Origin: Silene conica
Lineage: Eukaryota; Streptophyta; Magnoliopsida; Caryophyllales; Caryophyllaceae
DNA length: 64,000 nucleotides
Direction of reading: 5' to 3'
NCBI GenBank assembly: GCA_029255685.2
Contig: CM055319.2
Location: 32,885,068-32,949,067, forward strand
Shown here piece by piece: positions 46,200 to 58,335 of this stretch. The translations under genes and the position numbers were made by a program. Every line of letters starts with the position of its first letter. Within the stretch, counting starts at the first letter, position 1. Under the pieces are notes generated by a model that worked only from the letters and a program-made list of their open reading frames with translations, was not told the DNA's origin and searched no databases.

Positions 46200-48480
46200 G
46201 ATAGGGTGTACACCAAGCTGGATAGAGTCTTTACTAATGCTGACTGGGACAGACTTCTTCCCAATATGCAAGCACATTATATTCCTGAAGGCTACTTTGA
46301 TCACAACCCTTGTATCATCAGGGAGGGCACTGGCATTCTGAACAGGAATACGCCCTTTAAATTCATGAATATGTGGTGTGCAGGTCCAGATTTTCAGCAG
46401 ATAGTGGATCAGAACTGGAAGATTGCAACTTATGGCACTAATATGTATGTTTTAGTACAGAAAATGAAAGCAATAAAGCATCCTCTGAAAGGTTTGAATT
46501 AAGGCGAAATTCTCTGATATTGAAAATGCCACAGAAATAGCTAGACTGACCTAACAAGCCTTTCAAGAAGCACTGATTCAGCAGCCTGGTAATGCCCAAT
46601 TAATGCAGCAAGAATATGAAGCTCATGAGAAGTATACTCAGTTGCATGCCCAGCTATATACTTACCTGAAACAGAAAGCAAAAGCCCATTGGTTGAAGGA
46701 AGGGGACTCCATTACAGCTTACTTTCATGGCCTCTTGAGGGCATGGAGAAGGAAGAATACAGTGTATCAGATTGAAGATGCTGAGGGTACTGTACATACA
46801 AAGGTCAATGACATTCAAAACAGCTTCTTGACTTTCTATCAGAAGCTGTTGGGGACAAGAACATGCACAACTCTAGTGATAAAACACATAGTCCAGCAGG
46901 GTACTATCTGTTCAGATGAGCATAGTCAGGTGCTGCAGCAACCCATAATAGATTAGGAAATCAAAGAGGTTTTGTTCAGTATACCAGATGATAAGGCCCC
47001 TGGACCAGATGGCTACACTAGTAAGTTATTCAAGGCAAGCTATGATCTGGTGGAAAAGGATATATGTGCAGCAGTCCATGAATTCTTTACTGCAGGCCAG
47101 ATGTTAAAACAAATTCATGCTACAAATGTTACTCTCATCCCTAAGGTAGCACATCCCAAGAGTGTAAGCCAATTCAGACCCATCTCTTGCTATAATATTG
47201 TTTACAAGATCTTCTCAAAATTGTTATGCAATAGTCTGGCTAAGGTTTTACCAGATATAATCTCTCATACTCAAGGAGGTTTTATTCAAGGAAGAAACAT
47301 CATCGAAAACATACTAATATGTTAGGACTTAATCAGGTTGTATGGGAGGAAGACAGTGTCCCCTTGGTGCATGTTCAAGATAGACTTACAAAAAGCCTAT
47401 GACACTGTAGAATAGGATTTTCTGTTCCAAATGATGCAGGCCCTAAACTTCGCCAGTACTTTCACACAACTGGTGATGGAATGTGTTATAACCACATCAT
47501 TTTCCATCTGCCTCAATGGGAGTACCTTTGGCTTTTTTGCTGGTAAAAGGGGACTCAGACAAGGAGATCCTTTGTCTCCTCTCTTGTTCACAATATGTAT
47601 GGAATACTTGTCTAGGCTTCTACAATATGTATGGAATACTTGTCTAGGCTTCTGCAGCATACCACTAGTACTATGAACTTCAAGTTTCATCCTTTGTGTG
47701 GCCCTATGCAACTCTCTCATCTTATGTTTGCAGATGATCTCCTCTTGTTCAGCAAAGGGGATATCAACTCCATTATGATTTTGTAAGAACCTTTGCCACT
47801 TTCTCAGCAGCATCAGGACTGAAAATGAGTCCAGGGAAGACTAATGTTTACTTCAATGGGGTTCAGGAGGAAGTGAAGGAGGATGTTATTGAGGTGGCAG
47901 GATGTGTGGAAGGAAGCATGCCATTCAGGTACCTTGGGGTACCCATCAAACCAACTAAGCTGAATAAAAAAGACTGTAAGCCTATCATTGACAAAATTCA
48001 GGAGAGGGTGAGAGCCATTGGAGCTAGGAAGCTGTCCTATGCAGGGAGATTAGTTCTCATTAAGGCTGTCTTTAAAACTTTACACAACTATTGGGCTCAG
48101 ATTTTTATCTTGCCATCATCAGTGATACATCAGATGGAAGCAATGTGCATGAACTTCCTCTGGGATGGAGGGGTGGACTTTAAGAGGGTTCCACCAGTTT
48201 CATGGGAGAAGGCTTGCAGGCCAACAAAAGAAGGGGATCTGGGCATCAAAAATTATCTACTTTGGAACAAGGCAGCAGTAGGCAAATTGGCTTGGTGGAT
48301 TCATGCCAAACCAAATAAACTATGGGTTCAGTGGGTCAGTCATTCATACCTCAAAGGACAGGCCTGGCATACTTATACTACTCCTCTAGATGTGGCCTGG
48401 ACATGGAAAAAGATTTGCAAGATCAAGGATATGCTGCATAGTATATCCTTAGATGTCAGTGATATTAACAAGCAATACTC
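46200..48480 (+). pseudogene. LINE1 ORF2: endonuclease end, reverse transcriptase and connection region, broken
   Basis: It resumes with RVYTKLDRVFTNADW and GYFDHNPCII at the endonuclease end. Then comes a linker with KAKAHWLKEGDSITAYFH, and reverse transcriptase blocks DDKAPGPDGYTSKLFK, LIPKV, FRPISCYNIVYKIFSK, GGFIQGRNI, FKIDLQKAYDTVE, GLRQGDPLSPLLF and catalytic LMFADDLLLFSKGD (about 47726-47764). The region from 47825 carries FRYLGVPIKP, ARKLSYAGRLVLIK and KLAWWIHAK. Breaks include stops near 46499, 46552, 46954, 47323, 47413 (W to TAG), a 32-bp tandem duplication at 47590-47653 and shifts near 47785-47815. It is cut at 48480 by LINE2; continuation at 61681. Confidence 0.88.
47590..47653. 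repeat. 32-bp tandem duplication in LINE1 reverse transcriptase
   Basis: The unit from ACAATATGTATGG to CTAGGCTTCT is present twice in a row (47590-47621, 47622-47653) with one base difference nearby. It shifts the frame just after the GDPLSPLLF block. LINE2 and related elements have one copy. Confidence 0.9.
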
Positions 48481-48495
48481 ACTACTCCCAGATGT

Positions 48496-49064
48496 TTGAT
48501 AAAAATGGACATGCAGAAAGCGTATGATACAGTGGAGTGGAAGTTTTTAGAAGAGATGATGGTTGCCCTACATTTTCCTACTGCCTTCATTACCCTGGTG
48601 ATGCAGTGTGTTACCACTGCCAGTTTCACTCTGAAACTGAATGGTGAGTCCTTTGGTTTCTTTAAAGAAAGACGAGGTTTGAGGCAAGGGGATCCCCTAT
48701 CCCCTTTGCTATTTACTATATGCATGGAGTACTTATCCAGGCTTCTCCAACATACAACTACCACTACTGAGTTTAAGTATCATCCTATGTGTAAAACTAT
48801 GAGGCTAACCAGTCTTATGTTTGCTGACGATCTATTGCTCTTTAGCAAAGGGGATCTTCCTTCCATGATGATCCTTTTGCGTACGTTTGCAACGTTTTCA
48901 GTGGCTTCTGGTCTGAAACTAAGTCAAGGCAAATCAAATATTTATGTTACTGGCTTAACTCAGCAAGTTAAAGCAGATATTCTTGAGGTTTCAGGGTGTA
49001 AGGAAGGACATTTACCTTTCAAGTACCTAGGGGTACCCATCAAAGCTACTCGGTTGAACCTCAT
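48496..49064 (+). pseudogene. LINE2 ORF2, reverse transcriptase (5'-truncated)
   Basis: Open frame with IKMDMQKAYDTVEW, SFTLKLNGESFGFF, RGLRQGDPLSPLLFT, catalytic LMFADDLLLFSKGD (about 48818-48859) and FKYLGVPIKATRLN. The frame is intact to the SIRE insertion at 49065, and closely resembles LINE1 at 47390-47960 but without its stops. It continues at 60505. Confidence 0.88.
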
Positions 49065-50547
49065 TGTTGAACCATATATTCAAATATATATATATATAGT
49101 ATATATGTTTATGTTTTGATAATGACAAGTCTAGTTATTTATATATTATATACTCGTATGTATAATCGTGTGCTAAGTGTACAGAAATTTAGTAACAAGA
49201 TCTAATCAATCAAGTATAAAAGATTCAAGCATATTAGTCAATGAGTTGACTATATCGAAGATTGATAGAAGATCACAAGCGCGCATAAAGAAGTAAAGTT
49301 ATAATTATCAACTATAACTTTAGTACAAGTTTGATTCAAGTTATAGCTCGTAGCTATACCTCTACATTATGAAGAAATGATCGAAATATATATGTGGTTA
49401 AGTTGAAACATTGGTTTCCTTATTTGTGTCGTGTGAATTAGTGTTTAAATGGTATTCTATTTAAATATGGAATTGTTAATCTTAATAGGATTATATAAAA
49501 TATCTTTTGGTTAAATAAGAAATAAATAAATATCTTATGAGATAATTATTTATTACTAAAATAAACTAAAGATTTTTATATGATTTTATTTGTCAAATAT
49601 ATAATCTAAATATAGTTTGTTTCGATTTTGGAAATCGTGTGATATGTCACATTACCAAAATCGTGTAGGACTTGCTTAAATAAATATTATGTATTTATTT
49701 AATGTCCTAAATAAATTAAGATTATATTATGGTAATATATTTTATTATCTTTGACATGATTTAGGAAGTTGATTTAATAAGAATACTAATTGTTTATTAT
49801 ATAAAGATCTTTCCTAAATATGAATTAGGAAATTGATTCCTTATATAATACCTATAGTATTTTATTATATCTTTCCTAAATATATTAAGATTAGATTTAA
49901 GGTAGTATTACTAAAAGACTAGTATTCTAGTTTAAGTAATATTCCTAAATCATCTAGGGTTTGAATTACCTAGATACATATTCTATATAAATAGACTACC
50001 TATGACACATTGATCCACACGAAATACAACACACATATTCACGCAAATCGAGAGAGAGAAACCGCCGATCCTTGTTCTTCATATTCGAGCTTTTCATTGT
50101 CAAATCCGATTCAAGATTCAAGTGCTCAAGCATTGATCTTATTCATTCAAGATTGTGACACCAAGAAAACATTGAAGACTTTATCTTATTCACGTAAGAT
50201 AGATTGAGTATTTAGCGGTACTCGTTGTAAGACAAATATTTAACGGTATTTGTTGTAGCTAGATATTTAACGGTATCTAGATTGAGTTGTGACTAACATC
50301 AAAGTCGCACGAGTAGGGTTGATAAAATTGTAATCCAGAGTTGGTACTAATTTTATTAATCGAGAATAGTGGACGTAGGTCTCAGAGTGTGAGACTGAAC
50401 CACTTCAAAAATATCTTGTCTCTACTTTATTATTGCTCTACTCAACGATCATCACACAACTACACATACACGAAGAAGATTTTAAAAAGAAGGCATACTC
50501 AATTCAACCCCCCCCTTCTTGAGTATATTATATCAATAGACTCTTCA
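49065..50547 (+). repeat. 5' LTR of SIRE element (1483 bp)
   Basis: TATA box TATATAAATA at about 49982-49992. Inverted repeats AAAGTTATA / TATAACTTT near 49295-49321 and TATAGCT / AGCTATA near 49341-49359. Three copies of a TATTTA(A/G)CGGTA motif at about 50210-50280. C8 run near 50509. Confidence 0.92.
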
Positions 50548-50549
50548 AT

Positions 50550-50563
50550 TGGTATCAGAGCCT
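50550..50563 (+). promoter_or_regulatory. Primer-binding site of SIRE element
   Basis: TGGTATCAGAGCC, two bases after the LTR, matches initiator tRNA-Met. Confidence 0.85.
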
Positions 50564-50634
50564 CGTGGTCTTGATCGCCTAGCCGCGTGAGTTTTGATCC
50601 TTCTATTGATTCTATATTATATACTCTTTCATCA

Positions 50635-52965
50635 ATGGATTCCAAGCATCTCAAGTGCCCTATCTTCGATGGCAAAAACTATAGCTTATGGAAAAATATG
50701 ATGACTCATTACATCAAGGGTTGTGATTGGGAATGTTGGAAGATCATCCAAACTGGACCAAAGAAGATCTTGGTCGCCGCCGCCAATGGAACAACCTATG
50801 AAAAAATGGAAAGCGATTATGTGGAAAGTGATTACAAAATTGCAGAGAAAAACTCTAAGGCCATGAGCCTCCTACAGAACGGTATGATAACCTCAGAATT
50901 CGATAGATTCTCATCCTGTAGTTCCGCTAAGGAAATATGGGATAGTCTCGAACTTGCTTATGAAGGAACATCCGCAGTCAGGAAACATCGTATAGACTTG
51001 CTTGTTCAAAGATATGAACTTTTCAATATGGAAAAGAATGAATCTATTGATAGCATGTCTGCACGATTTTCTTGTATTATTAATGAACTGCGTAACCTTG
51101 GCAAAAAGATTGATTCTGAGGATATCATTCGTAAGATTCTTAGGAGTCTCGCCAAAAAGTGGCAACCTAAAGTCACGGCCATAGAGGAAGCACGTGATTT
51201 ATCTAAAATCACTTACCAAGAATTGATTGGATCCTTAATGGCTCACGAGATCATACTAAATAAAAACGATGATGATCCCAAAGGAAAGGGAGTCGCTTTA
51301 CAAGCCTCCACAAGCGAAGTAAGCGAAGAAGAACTTGAGGATGAAACAGTTTTATTCGCTAGACGATTTAAGAAAGCAGTTTTCAAAGGTAGATACAAAA
51401 ACTCCAACAACAAAACGTTCGACAAAAAGAAAACTGACTCCAAACAAACATTCTTCAAAAGAGGATGTTTCAAGTGTGGACAACAAGACCATATGATCAA
51501 AGATTGTCCAAGTTGGGACAAAATTAAAGACAAGTCAAAAAGAGAAAAGACCAAAACAGAGTTTAAGAAAGTAATGCTTGCGTCATGCTGGGGAGAATTA
51601 GAATCTGAAGATGACGAAGATTCTGAAGAAGAAGAGGTAGCAAACTTATGCCTTAGCAACGTCAACCTAGATCTAATCTCAAGCGACAATGATGAAGATG
51701 ACGCATCGAATATGTGTCTCCTTGGAGAATCAGACTCAGACGACGACGACGAAGAGGTAAATTTCCTTCAACTCAAAAGTCAAGTTAAAAACTTATCTAA
51801 GGCTATGCTAATTAAATATTTTGAGAAAACCCTAGACCAATGTCATGAACAAAATCTTGAGTTAGATGACTTGAAAGAGCAGATCCTCGATATTGCTGAG
51901 GAAAATCAACTTCTGAAAGCCAAAGCTAAGAAACTGAAATCCAAAATAAGCATTGAAGCAAATGCTAAGTTGGAAACAGTTATGTCTGAGAAAAAGGTTC
52001 TTGAGTCTAAAGTTATAGCTAATGAAGCTATAACCTCAAAACTAAAACTCAACATTAAAGAGCTTCAATCTAAAGTTATAGCTAATGAAGCTATAACTTC
52101 AGAATTAAGAAAGGTTAATGAACGGCTTAAGTCAGAATCCTCGACTATGGTCGAAGATGAGACTCATCAAGAAGAAGTTGAGATTCTCGAAAGCAAAATC
52201 ATGGATCTAGAATTCAGTATATCTAAAATCAAGAAAGAACATGCCAAAATTGTGTCTGACTTCCATAAAGACATTTAAAACCTAAAAGAGTCTAGCAATA
52301 CTGACCATAGTGAATGTAAGAAAGAAATAGACTCCCTAAAAGAACTCCTTCTTCATGCTCGGAAAGTTCACGATAAGTGGGAAGGAAGCACTAACGTTCT
52401 GAACTTCCTAACTGAACAATCCGACAACAACATGAAGATGGGTTTAGGTCACGAATGTTATGGAAGAAGGGATCACTCAAAATGTAAACAAAGTCCAACA
52501 GAAAGAGACTTTAGAAGAAGGAAATATGCAGACCTTCCTGAGTATTTAATATGCACTTATTGTGGCCATACTGGACACCTCCGAGAAAACTGTGTAAAAC
52601 ACGCACAAGATTTTAAAACCAGAGTTAAGTTTGTTAAATCCTTAGGAATTCCAAGTGACACTAATTCTGTCTCTGATAATGATAATGATAAAATTGAGGA
52701 AAGAAACATTGACCACAGATGGTTCTATGACATGACATTTGACTACGAAGAAAAGAAAAACAGAACCAAACAGACTCCTCAAACATCACACAAAAAATGG
52801 TCACCAAGAGTCCAAACTAAAACCTACACAAAAACATCAAAACCCAACCACTACCGATATAGAAAGACCTATGTAAGACAAGTCTGGGTTAAAAAGGAAG
52901 ATGTATTTGTGATTACTAACAACAAAGGACCCAAGTATGCTTGGGTACATAAATCCTGTCTTTAA
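50635..52965 (+). pseudogene. SIRE gag (UBN2-type, two zinc knuckles, coiled coil), one in-frame stop
   Basis: Starts most likely at ATG 50635 (MDSKHLKCPIFDGKNYSLW; an earlier in-frame ATG is upstream at 50587). Domains: UBN2-like capsid part to about residue 210 (KITYQELIGSLMAHE), knuckle CFKCGQQDHMIKDC (about 51472), acidic region, long coiled-coil-like region with the tandem repeat SKVIANEAITS (about 52003-52105), then after a TAA at 52276-52278 the same frame continues with a second knuckle CTYCGHTGHLRENC (about 52552) to a stop at 52965. Pol follows in another frame. The TAA breaks an otherwise long SIRE-type gag of about 775 codons. Confidence 0.85.
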
Positions 52966-52973
52966 AATTATTT

Positions 52974-55900
52974 GTGCAGATTGTCGCCAAGGAAAATAAC
53001 CTATGGTATCTCGACAGTGGATGCTCAAGACATATGACAGGCGACGTAAACCTATTCCAAACCCTAAAACCTTTTGACGGAGGTAAAGTCACATTCGGTG
53101 ATAACAAAAAGGGAAAGATCATCGGAATTGGTAAGATATGTATCTCATCTTCTCATGCTATAAATGATGTATACCTTGTAAGTGGTCTCAAACACAATCT
53201 TATTAGTATATCTCAATTGTGTGACAAAGGAAACAAAGTAGTTTTCCATTCAGATATATGTCGTATAATCTTAGAAGGCACCAGTAAAGTAATACTTGAA
53301 GGTCACAGGATGAAAAATGTTTATATGATTGATTTAAATGTTGTACCTACTGATTCTCTATCATGCATGAAAGTTACGTTAGATGATCCATGTCTATGGC
53401 ACAAGAGATTTGGTCATATTAGCTCACCTATTCTAAGTAAGCTGAAAAGATGGGACTTGGTCGAAGGTCTTCCAAAGATCAAATTTGATCAAGAAAAGAT
53501 GTGTGACACATGTGCACGATGTAAACACGTCAGATCATCCTTTAAGCCAAAAAGAGTGGTAAGCACAGAACAAGCTCTTGAACTAGTACACATGGATCTA
53601 TGTGGCCCTATGAAGGTAAGAAGCAGAGGTGGTTCCAGGTACGTTTTCGTTCTAGTTGATGATTACTCTAGATTTGTTTGGCCAATCTTTCTTCATTCTA
53701 AAGACGAAACATTCGATGAATTTGTTAGTCTCATGAAACTTGTCCAAAACAAATATAAATCAAACCTAGTAACAATCCGTACTGACCATGGAACTGAGTT
53801 CGACAATCATGCCTTTATTGAATTCTGCAAAACCAATGGTGTTGGTCATAACTTCTCGGCCCCTAGAACCCCACAACAAAATGGAGTCGTAGAACGAATG
53901 AACAGAACCCTAGAAGACATGGCTCGAACAATGCTTCTTTGTAGTGGCCTACCTAGAAACTTTTGGGCTGAGGCTATTAGTACAGCTTGCTATATTCATA
54001 ACCGTGCTATGATTAGACCTATCCTTAAAAAGACTCCTTATGAACTTCTTCGAGGTCGTAAACCAAACATATCTCATTTAAGATGCTTTGGTAGTAAATG
54101 CTTTGTTCACAACAATGGTAAAAACAGATTAAGCAAATTCGACCCTAGAAGTGATGAAGCAATCTTTATAGGATACTCAGATCATAGTAAAGCCTACAAA
54201 GTTTTTAACAAACGTACTTTATGCATAGAGGAAAGTATTCATGTTATCTTTGATGAGAATAATGCCTTCGATAAGCCATTACAGGATATAGAGGAAAACC
54301 TAGACGAACCTGATTTCAGGTTATCAAGGGAAGATCCTCCTGAAATGGAAATTGAAGAAGGAGAACCTCAAGGAATTCATGATGAACTCAACTTGGGAGA
54401 AAATGGTGCGAGAGATGAAACTACAGTTGATGATACTGTAGATAACTCTCAAACCAATGACTTGGAACCCAGAGTTACAGCTAATGAAACTGTAACTTTG
54501 AATCAAAACCAAAGGGAAGAGGCCAGAGTTATACCTGACCCTACTATAAACCCAGGTTTGGATTCAGGGGGAACAAGTCAAGATCCCGAATCAAGTTCAG
54601 GGAATGCAAATGATCAATCAAGGAACTGGAGATATAAAGGCTCTCATCCTTTGGATAATGTAATAGGAAGCCTGACAGATGGAGTTCAAACTCGAAGGAG
54701 CTTAAATAACTTTTGCTCATTCTACTCCTTTCTCTCCACTATTGAACCTTCAAATATCAAGGAAGCTCTCGCAGAACCAGACTGGATAGTTGCCATGCAA
54801 GAAGAACTCCAGCAATTTGAAAGAAACAAAGTTTGGCATCTTGTTCCTCGACCTAAGGACAGAACTGTCATTGGAACTAGATGGGTATTCAGAAACAAAT
54901 TGGATGACACTGGAGTCATTGTGCGAAACAAGGCCAGATTGGTAGTTCAAGGATACAACCAACAGGAAGGGATCGATTATGACGAAACCTTTGCTCCTGT
55001 TGCTCGTCTTGAGGCAATAAGACTACTCATTGCATTTGCAGCACACAAGGGAATGAAGCTTTTTCAGATGGACGTTAAGACTGCATTTCTTAATGGCTAT
55101 CTCCAAGAGGAAGTATTTGTTGAACAACCTCCTGGATTTCCTGACAGCAAACTCAAGGATCATGTATTCAAATTGGACAAAGCACTATATGGTCTGAAAC
55201 AAGCACCTAGGGCATGGTACGACAGATTATCAAAGTTTCTATTGGAGAGTGGATTCAAGAGAGGATCTGTGGATAAAACCCTATTTCTTAAAAGCGAAAA
55301 CTCAAATCTACTAGTTGTTCAGATCTATGTTGATGATATTATTTTTTGCTCAACTAATAAAAAGTTGTGCAAGTACTTCTCTGAGTTGATGACTTCTGAG
55401 TTCGAGATGAGTATGATGGGAGAACTAAAATTCTTCCTTGGACTTCAAATACAACAAACTGAAGAAGGAATCAAAGTTCATCAACAAAAATACGTCAAAG
55501 AGTTACTAAAGAAATTTGGAATGGAAACCTCTCATGCAATGCCTACTCCAATGGTCACAGATAAGAAGCTAACCAAAGACGAAGATGGTAAGTCTGTAGA
55601 CGAAACAACTTACCGAGGTATGATTGGCTCACTTCTTTATCTTACAGCAAGTCGTCCAGATATAATGTTTAGTGTCTGTGTTTGTGCGAGATTCCAATCT
55701 GCACCAAAAGAATCACACATGATTGCAGTTAAGAGAATTTTAAGATACCTAATCGGAACCTCAAAATTATATCTATGGTATCCTATGGACTGTAACTTTA
55801 ACTTAGTAGGATATTCAGATGCGGATTATGCAGGATGTTCTTTAGACAGAAAAAGTACCTCCGGACTTGCTACCTTTGTAGGTCCTTGTATTATATCTTG

Positions 55901-56270
55901 GGGATCCAAGAAACAAAATTCTGTCGCTCTCTCAACTGCTGAAGCAGAATATATTGCAGCCGCACTGGTATGTTCTCAACTTTTATGGTTAAAGCAACAG
56001 TTACATGATTATGGTGTTGATGTTGGATGTGTGCCTATATTATGTGATAATACGAGTGCCATAATTATATCTAAAAACCCAGCCCAGCACTCGAGGACCA
56101 AACATATTGAAATTAGACATCACTTTCTTAGAGACCATGTTGAAAAGAAAAATATAAAATTGGAATTTTGTAGTACGGAAAAACAGTGGGCAGATATCTT
56201 CACTAAACCATTGGCTAGAGAACGCTTTGAGACTTTGCGATTGGAAATTGGTTTAATCGGTGGCACCTAA
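52974..56270 (+). CDS. SIRE pol: protease, integrase, reverse transcriptase, RNase H (intact frame)
   Basis: One open frame of 1098 codons. Order: protease [15 protein letters not shown] (about 52999), GAG-pre-integrase [10 protein letters not shown], integrase core with [21 protein letters not shown] and [12 protein letters not shown], a variable acidic linker, reverse transcriptase with [14 protein letters not shown] and catalytic [12 protein letters not shown] (about 55324), and RNase H with [19 protein letters not shown] and [10 protein letters not shown], ending [17 protein letters not shown]. The first ATG is probably not a true start: the protein would normally be made as a gag-pol fusion, but gag ends in a different frame at 52965, so translation of pol here is unclear. 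It is the best preserved pol in the window. Confidence 0.9.
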   Translation: MQIVAKENNLWYLDSGCSRHMTGDVNLFQTLKPFDGGKVTFGDNKKGKIIGIGKICISSSHAINDVYLVSGLKHNLISISQLCDKGNKVVFHSDICRIILEGTSKVILEGHRMKNVYMIDLNVVPTDSLSCMKVTLDDPCLWHKRFGHISSPILSKLKRWDLVEGLPKIKFDQEKMCDTCARCKHVRSSFKPKRVVSTEQALELVHMDLCGPMKVRSRGGSRYVFVLVDDYSRFVWPIFLHSKDETFDEFVSLMKLVQNKYKSNLVTIRTDHGTEFDNHAFIEFCKTNGVGHNFSAPRTPQQNGVVERMNRTLEDMARTMLLCSGLPRNFWAEAISTACYIHNRAMIRPILKKTPYELLRGRKPNISHLRCFGSKCFVHNNGKNRLSKFDPRSDEAIFIGYSDHSKAYKVFNKRTLCIEESIHVIFDENNAFDKPLQDIEENLDEPDFRLSREDPPEMEIEEGEPQGIHDELNLGENGARDETTVDDTVDNSQTNDLEPRVTANETVTLNQNQREEARVIPDPTINPGLDSGGTSQDPESSSGNANDQSRNWRYKGSHPLDNVIGSLTDGVQTRRSLNNFCSFYSFLSTIEPSNIKEALAEPDWIVAMQEELQQFERNKVWHLVPRPKDRTVIGTRWVFRNKLDDTGVIVRNKARLVVQGYNQQEGIDYDETFAPVARLEAIRLLIAFAAHKGMKLFQMDVKTAFLNGYLQEEVFVEQPPGFPDSKLKDHVFKLDKALYGLKQAPRAWYDRLSKFLLESGFKRGSVDKTLFLKSENSNLLVVQIYVDDIIFCSTNKKLCKYFSELMTSEFEMSMMGELKFFLGLQIQQTEEGIKVHQQKYVKELLKKFGMETSHAMPTPMVTDKKLTKDEDGKSVDETTYRGMIGSLLYLTASRPDIMFSVCVCARFQSAPKESHMIAVKRILRYLIGTSKLYLWYPMDCNFNLVGYSDADYAGCSLDRKSTSGLATFVGPCIISWGSKKQNSVALSTAEAEYIAAALVCSQLLWLKQQLHDYGVDVGCVPILCDNTSAIIISKNPAQHSRTKHIEIRHHFLRDHVEKKNIKLEFCSTEKQWADIFTKPLARERFETLRLEIGLIGGT

Positions 56271-56799
56271 TCAAATCTTAAAAGCAAAAATAACCCAATG
56301 ATTGACTATGGTTTAGATGAGATTATATGACTGTGTCCGTATACTCCGCTGCATGTGTATGTATATATTCGATGTTAAATTTTGTGATTATAGTTATATT
56401 ATATGATTTACATATGAATGTGTACACAATCGATCTCACAATAATATTACGTCACATATTATAACTATCTCACAACATACATATTTTAATATATACAAAA
56501 TAATAATAAGCAAATATTACAAATAAAACTATAAAACTTACCTCAACACAACACACAAACCGTGTGTGTCGGTCCCCACTGCCACGTACCCCAACCTATT
56601 TCCCTAGGTTTTGACTTTCACCCCACCTCAATAATTAACCCAACCAAACTTACCACCACTCACTCTCTCAACTCACATTTACCATCCTCCATTATTACTC
56701 CAAACCTCCATAAAAATCCTCAAAAAACCCAAACCACCATAAGAACCTCCGACACAAAACTCACCAAAACCAAACCCAACACCACCGTTTCAACCAAAC
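56271..56799 (+). other. SIRE pol to ORF3 spacer
   Basis: AT-rich, then pyrimidine/CA-rich without G runs. It contains the inverted repeat ATAGTTATA (about 56389) / TATAACTAT (about 56459). No coding signal; a shadow ORF at 56562 is not convincing. Confidence 0.5.
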
Positions 56800-58335
56800 A
56801 TGCCTCCCTCACGCGCCACCCGTTCACAACAAAAGAAACCTTCACCTCCCTCTCCAACTTCGTCACCCCCACCGTCTCCAACACCCATAGCCACCGCTGC
56901 ACCACCATCTGACAAAGGCAAAAGACGAAAACTCAACCGTTCATCTCCTTCCATTCCTGATGACATGCATGAAATGAGTTCTCCTTCTCGGCATTCGCGT
57001 CCCCTGTTTTCCGAATATTCACTCGAAGCTACTAGGGAGGGTCTTGAGAAAGTGCGCATGACCAAACAAGAAGGTACGTTAATTGAACGCGTTTTACCTT
57101 ACGCCATTCATGCGGGTCGGTTTTATCCTAAGTCGTGGGTCAGTGGTTCCAAATCTTTACGTTTCTTTAAAGATTTTCTCACGTATCAAGGATGGGAATA
57201 TATAAGTGAATTCTCGGGTTTGTTGTTTCCGATAGAATTAGTTCAATTCTTTGCCTCTGTTAAACCTTGTGATGATGGTATTAAGGGTGTTGTGAATGGT
57301 CAAGACTTTGTTGTGACTAAGTCGGATATTTGTGAAACCTTTAAGCTTGATCAAGACGGGTTAGTTCTTGACCCAAGAAAGGAATGGAGTGAAGTTACTA
57401 AAGATCAGAAATTGGTGATTAAAAAATATTTCGATGACGATGCCACTGAGGTTTCCCCTTTGCTCACTGTCAATTTTAACCCAAAATTGAAGTTCTTCTT
57501 GAACTTTTTATGGAATACTATTTTACCTCGTCGGGGTGGTCGGGATAAGCTTGCTAGCATTGAGGCCATAGTACTGTATAGCTGGTTGGAGGGACAGAAA
57601 GTGGATTTGGCATCTCTTCTTTGCCATAAAATCTGTCAAGTTTCAAATGTGCTTGTTAAAGAGAAATTTTGTTCTACTATCGACATCCCATATGGAATGT
57701 GGGTATCCGAATTAATGCTCAAAAAGGGTGTTGTTGATAATGCTAGTTTCGGAATTAAGTCAAAAGACGCTATGTGTGATCGTTTGTTGAAGTTAATGGG
57801 TATTTTCTTTGATGGTACCAATCTTTCGTTTGGAAAGGCTGTTGGTCAGGAAGCTGCTTCGACTCCATCCCCTCTCTTTGCCAATCTTGAGGCAAAAATG
57901 GATAGGGTCATTGATTTGTGTGAAGGGCAGAGGTGTTCTGGTGAGGCAGGGAGTAATGGGAAGAAGAGAGGACGTGATTTTGAGACTAATGTGCACGAAT
58001 GGATGACCAAGGTTGATAAACATCTAGTTAAAATTGGCTCAGAGGTATCAGTTGTGTGCTCGGAATTAATGAGCATTAGTGATCGACTTTCCTTCATTAC
58101 GACTCAGGGAGGAGCCATGGTTAAGGAGCATGGGTTATTAAGGGAAGATGCTTCTCAAGCTCTCGAGGCCGTCAAAGCACTATCTCTCAAAGTGCTCAAC
58201 TTTGAAATCGCGTTAAATGCTCAGGGAAGAAACGTAGCAAGTTGTTTGGATAGGCTGGAGTCGCTTGAGTATCGCACCCGACCCGATTATGTGAACCCAT
58301 ATGCCAAAACTCCGGGTTCAAGCTCTCGTTCTTGA
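56800..58335 (+). CDS. SIRE third ORF (envelope-like protein of unknown function)
   Basis: Intact 511-codon ORF from ATG 56800. The N-terminus is basic and proline/serine-rich (PPSRATRSQQKKPSPP). The central part (about residues 80-330) has GRFYPKSWV, LTYQGWEYISEFSG, ELVQFFASVKPCDD and PKLKFFLNFLWNTILPRRGG, a globular pattern shared with ORF3/env-like proteins of SIRE elements and with other plant retrotransposon proteins. The C-terminus (about 380-500) looks coiled coil-rich. I see no signal peptide and no clear membrane anchor, so a true envelope role is not supported by sequence. Its downstream position, same strand as pol, and integrity suggest it is part of the element. How it is expressed is not visible; splicing or readthrough is possible. 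Confidence 0.8.
   Translation: MPPSRATRSQQKKPSPPSPTSSPPPSPTPIATAAPPSDKGKRRKLNRSSPSIPDDMHEMSSPSRHSRPLFSEYSLEATREGLEKVRMTKQEGTLIERVLPYAIHAGRFYPKSWVSGSKSLRFFKDFLTYQGWEYISEFSGLLFPIELVQFFASVKPCDDGIKGVVNGQDFVVTKSDICETFKLDQDGLVLDPRKEWSEVTKDQKLVIKKYFDDDATEVSPLLTVNFNPKLKFFLNFLWNTILPRRGGRDKLASIEAIVLYSWLEGQKVDLASLLCHKICQVSNVLVKEKFCSTIDIPYGMWVSELMLKKGVVDNASFGIKSKDAMCDRLLKLMGIFFDGTNLSFGKAVGQEAASTPSPLFANLEAKMDRVIDLCEGQRCSGEAGSNGKKRGRDFETNVHEWMTKVDKHLVKIGSEVSVVCSELMSISDRLSFITTQGGAMVKEHGLLREDASQALEAVKALSLKVLNFEIALNAQGRNVASCLDRLESLEYRTRPDYVNPYAKTPGSSSRS

Noticed and set aside
50010..50574. Short ORFs repeated at 59967-60531
   Set aside because: They lie in the SIRE LTRs and repeat only because the LTR is duplicated.
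56800..58335. True envelope glycoprotein and hence an infectious element
   Set aside because: No signal peptide, furin-like site or membrane anchor can be seen; only the genomic position matches env.
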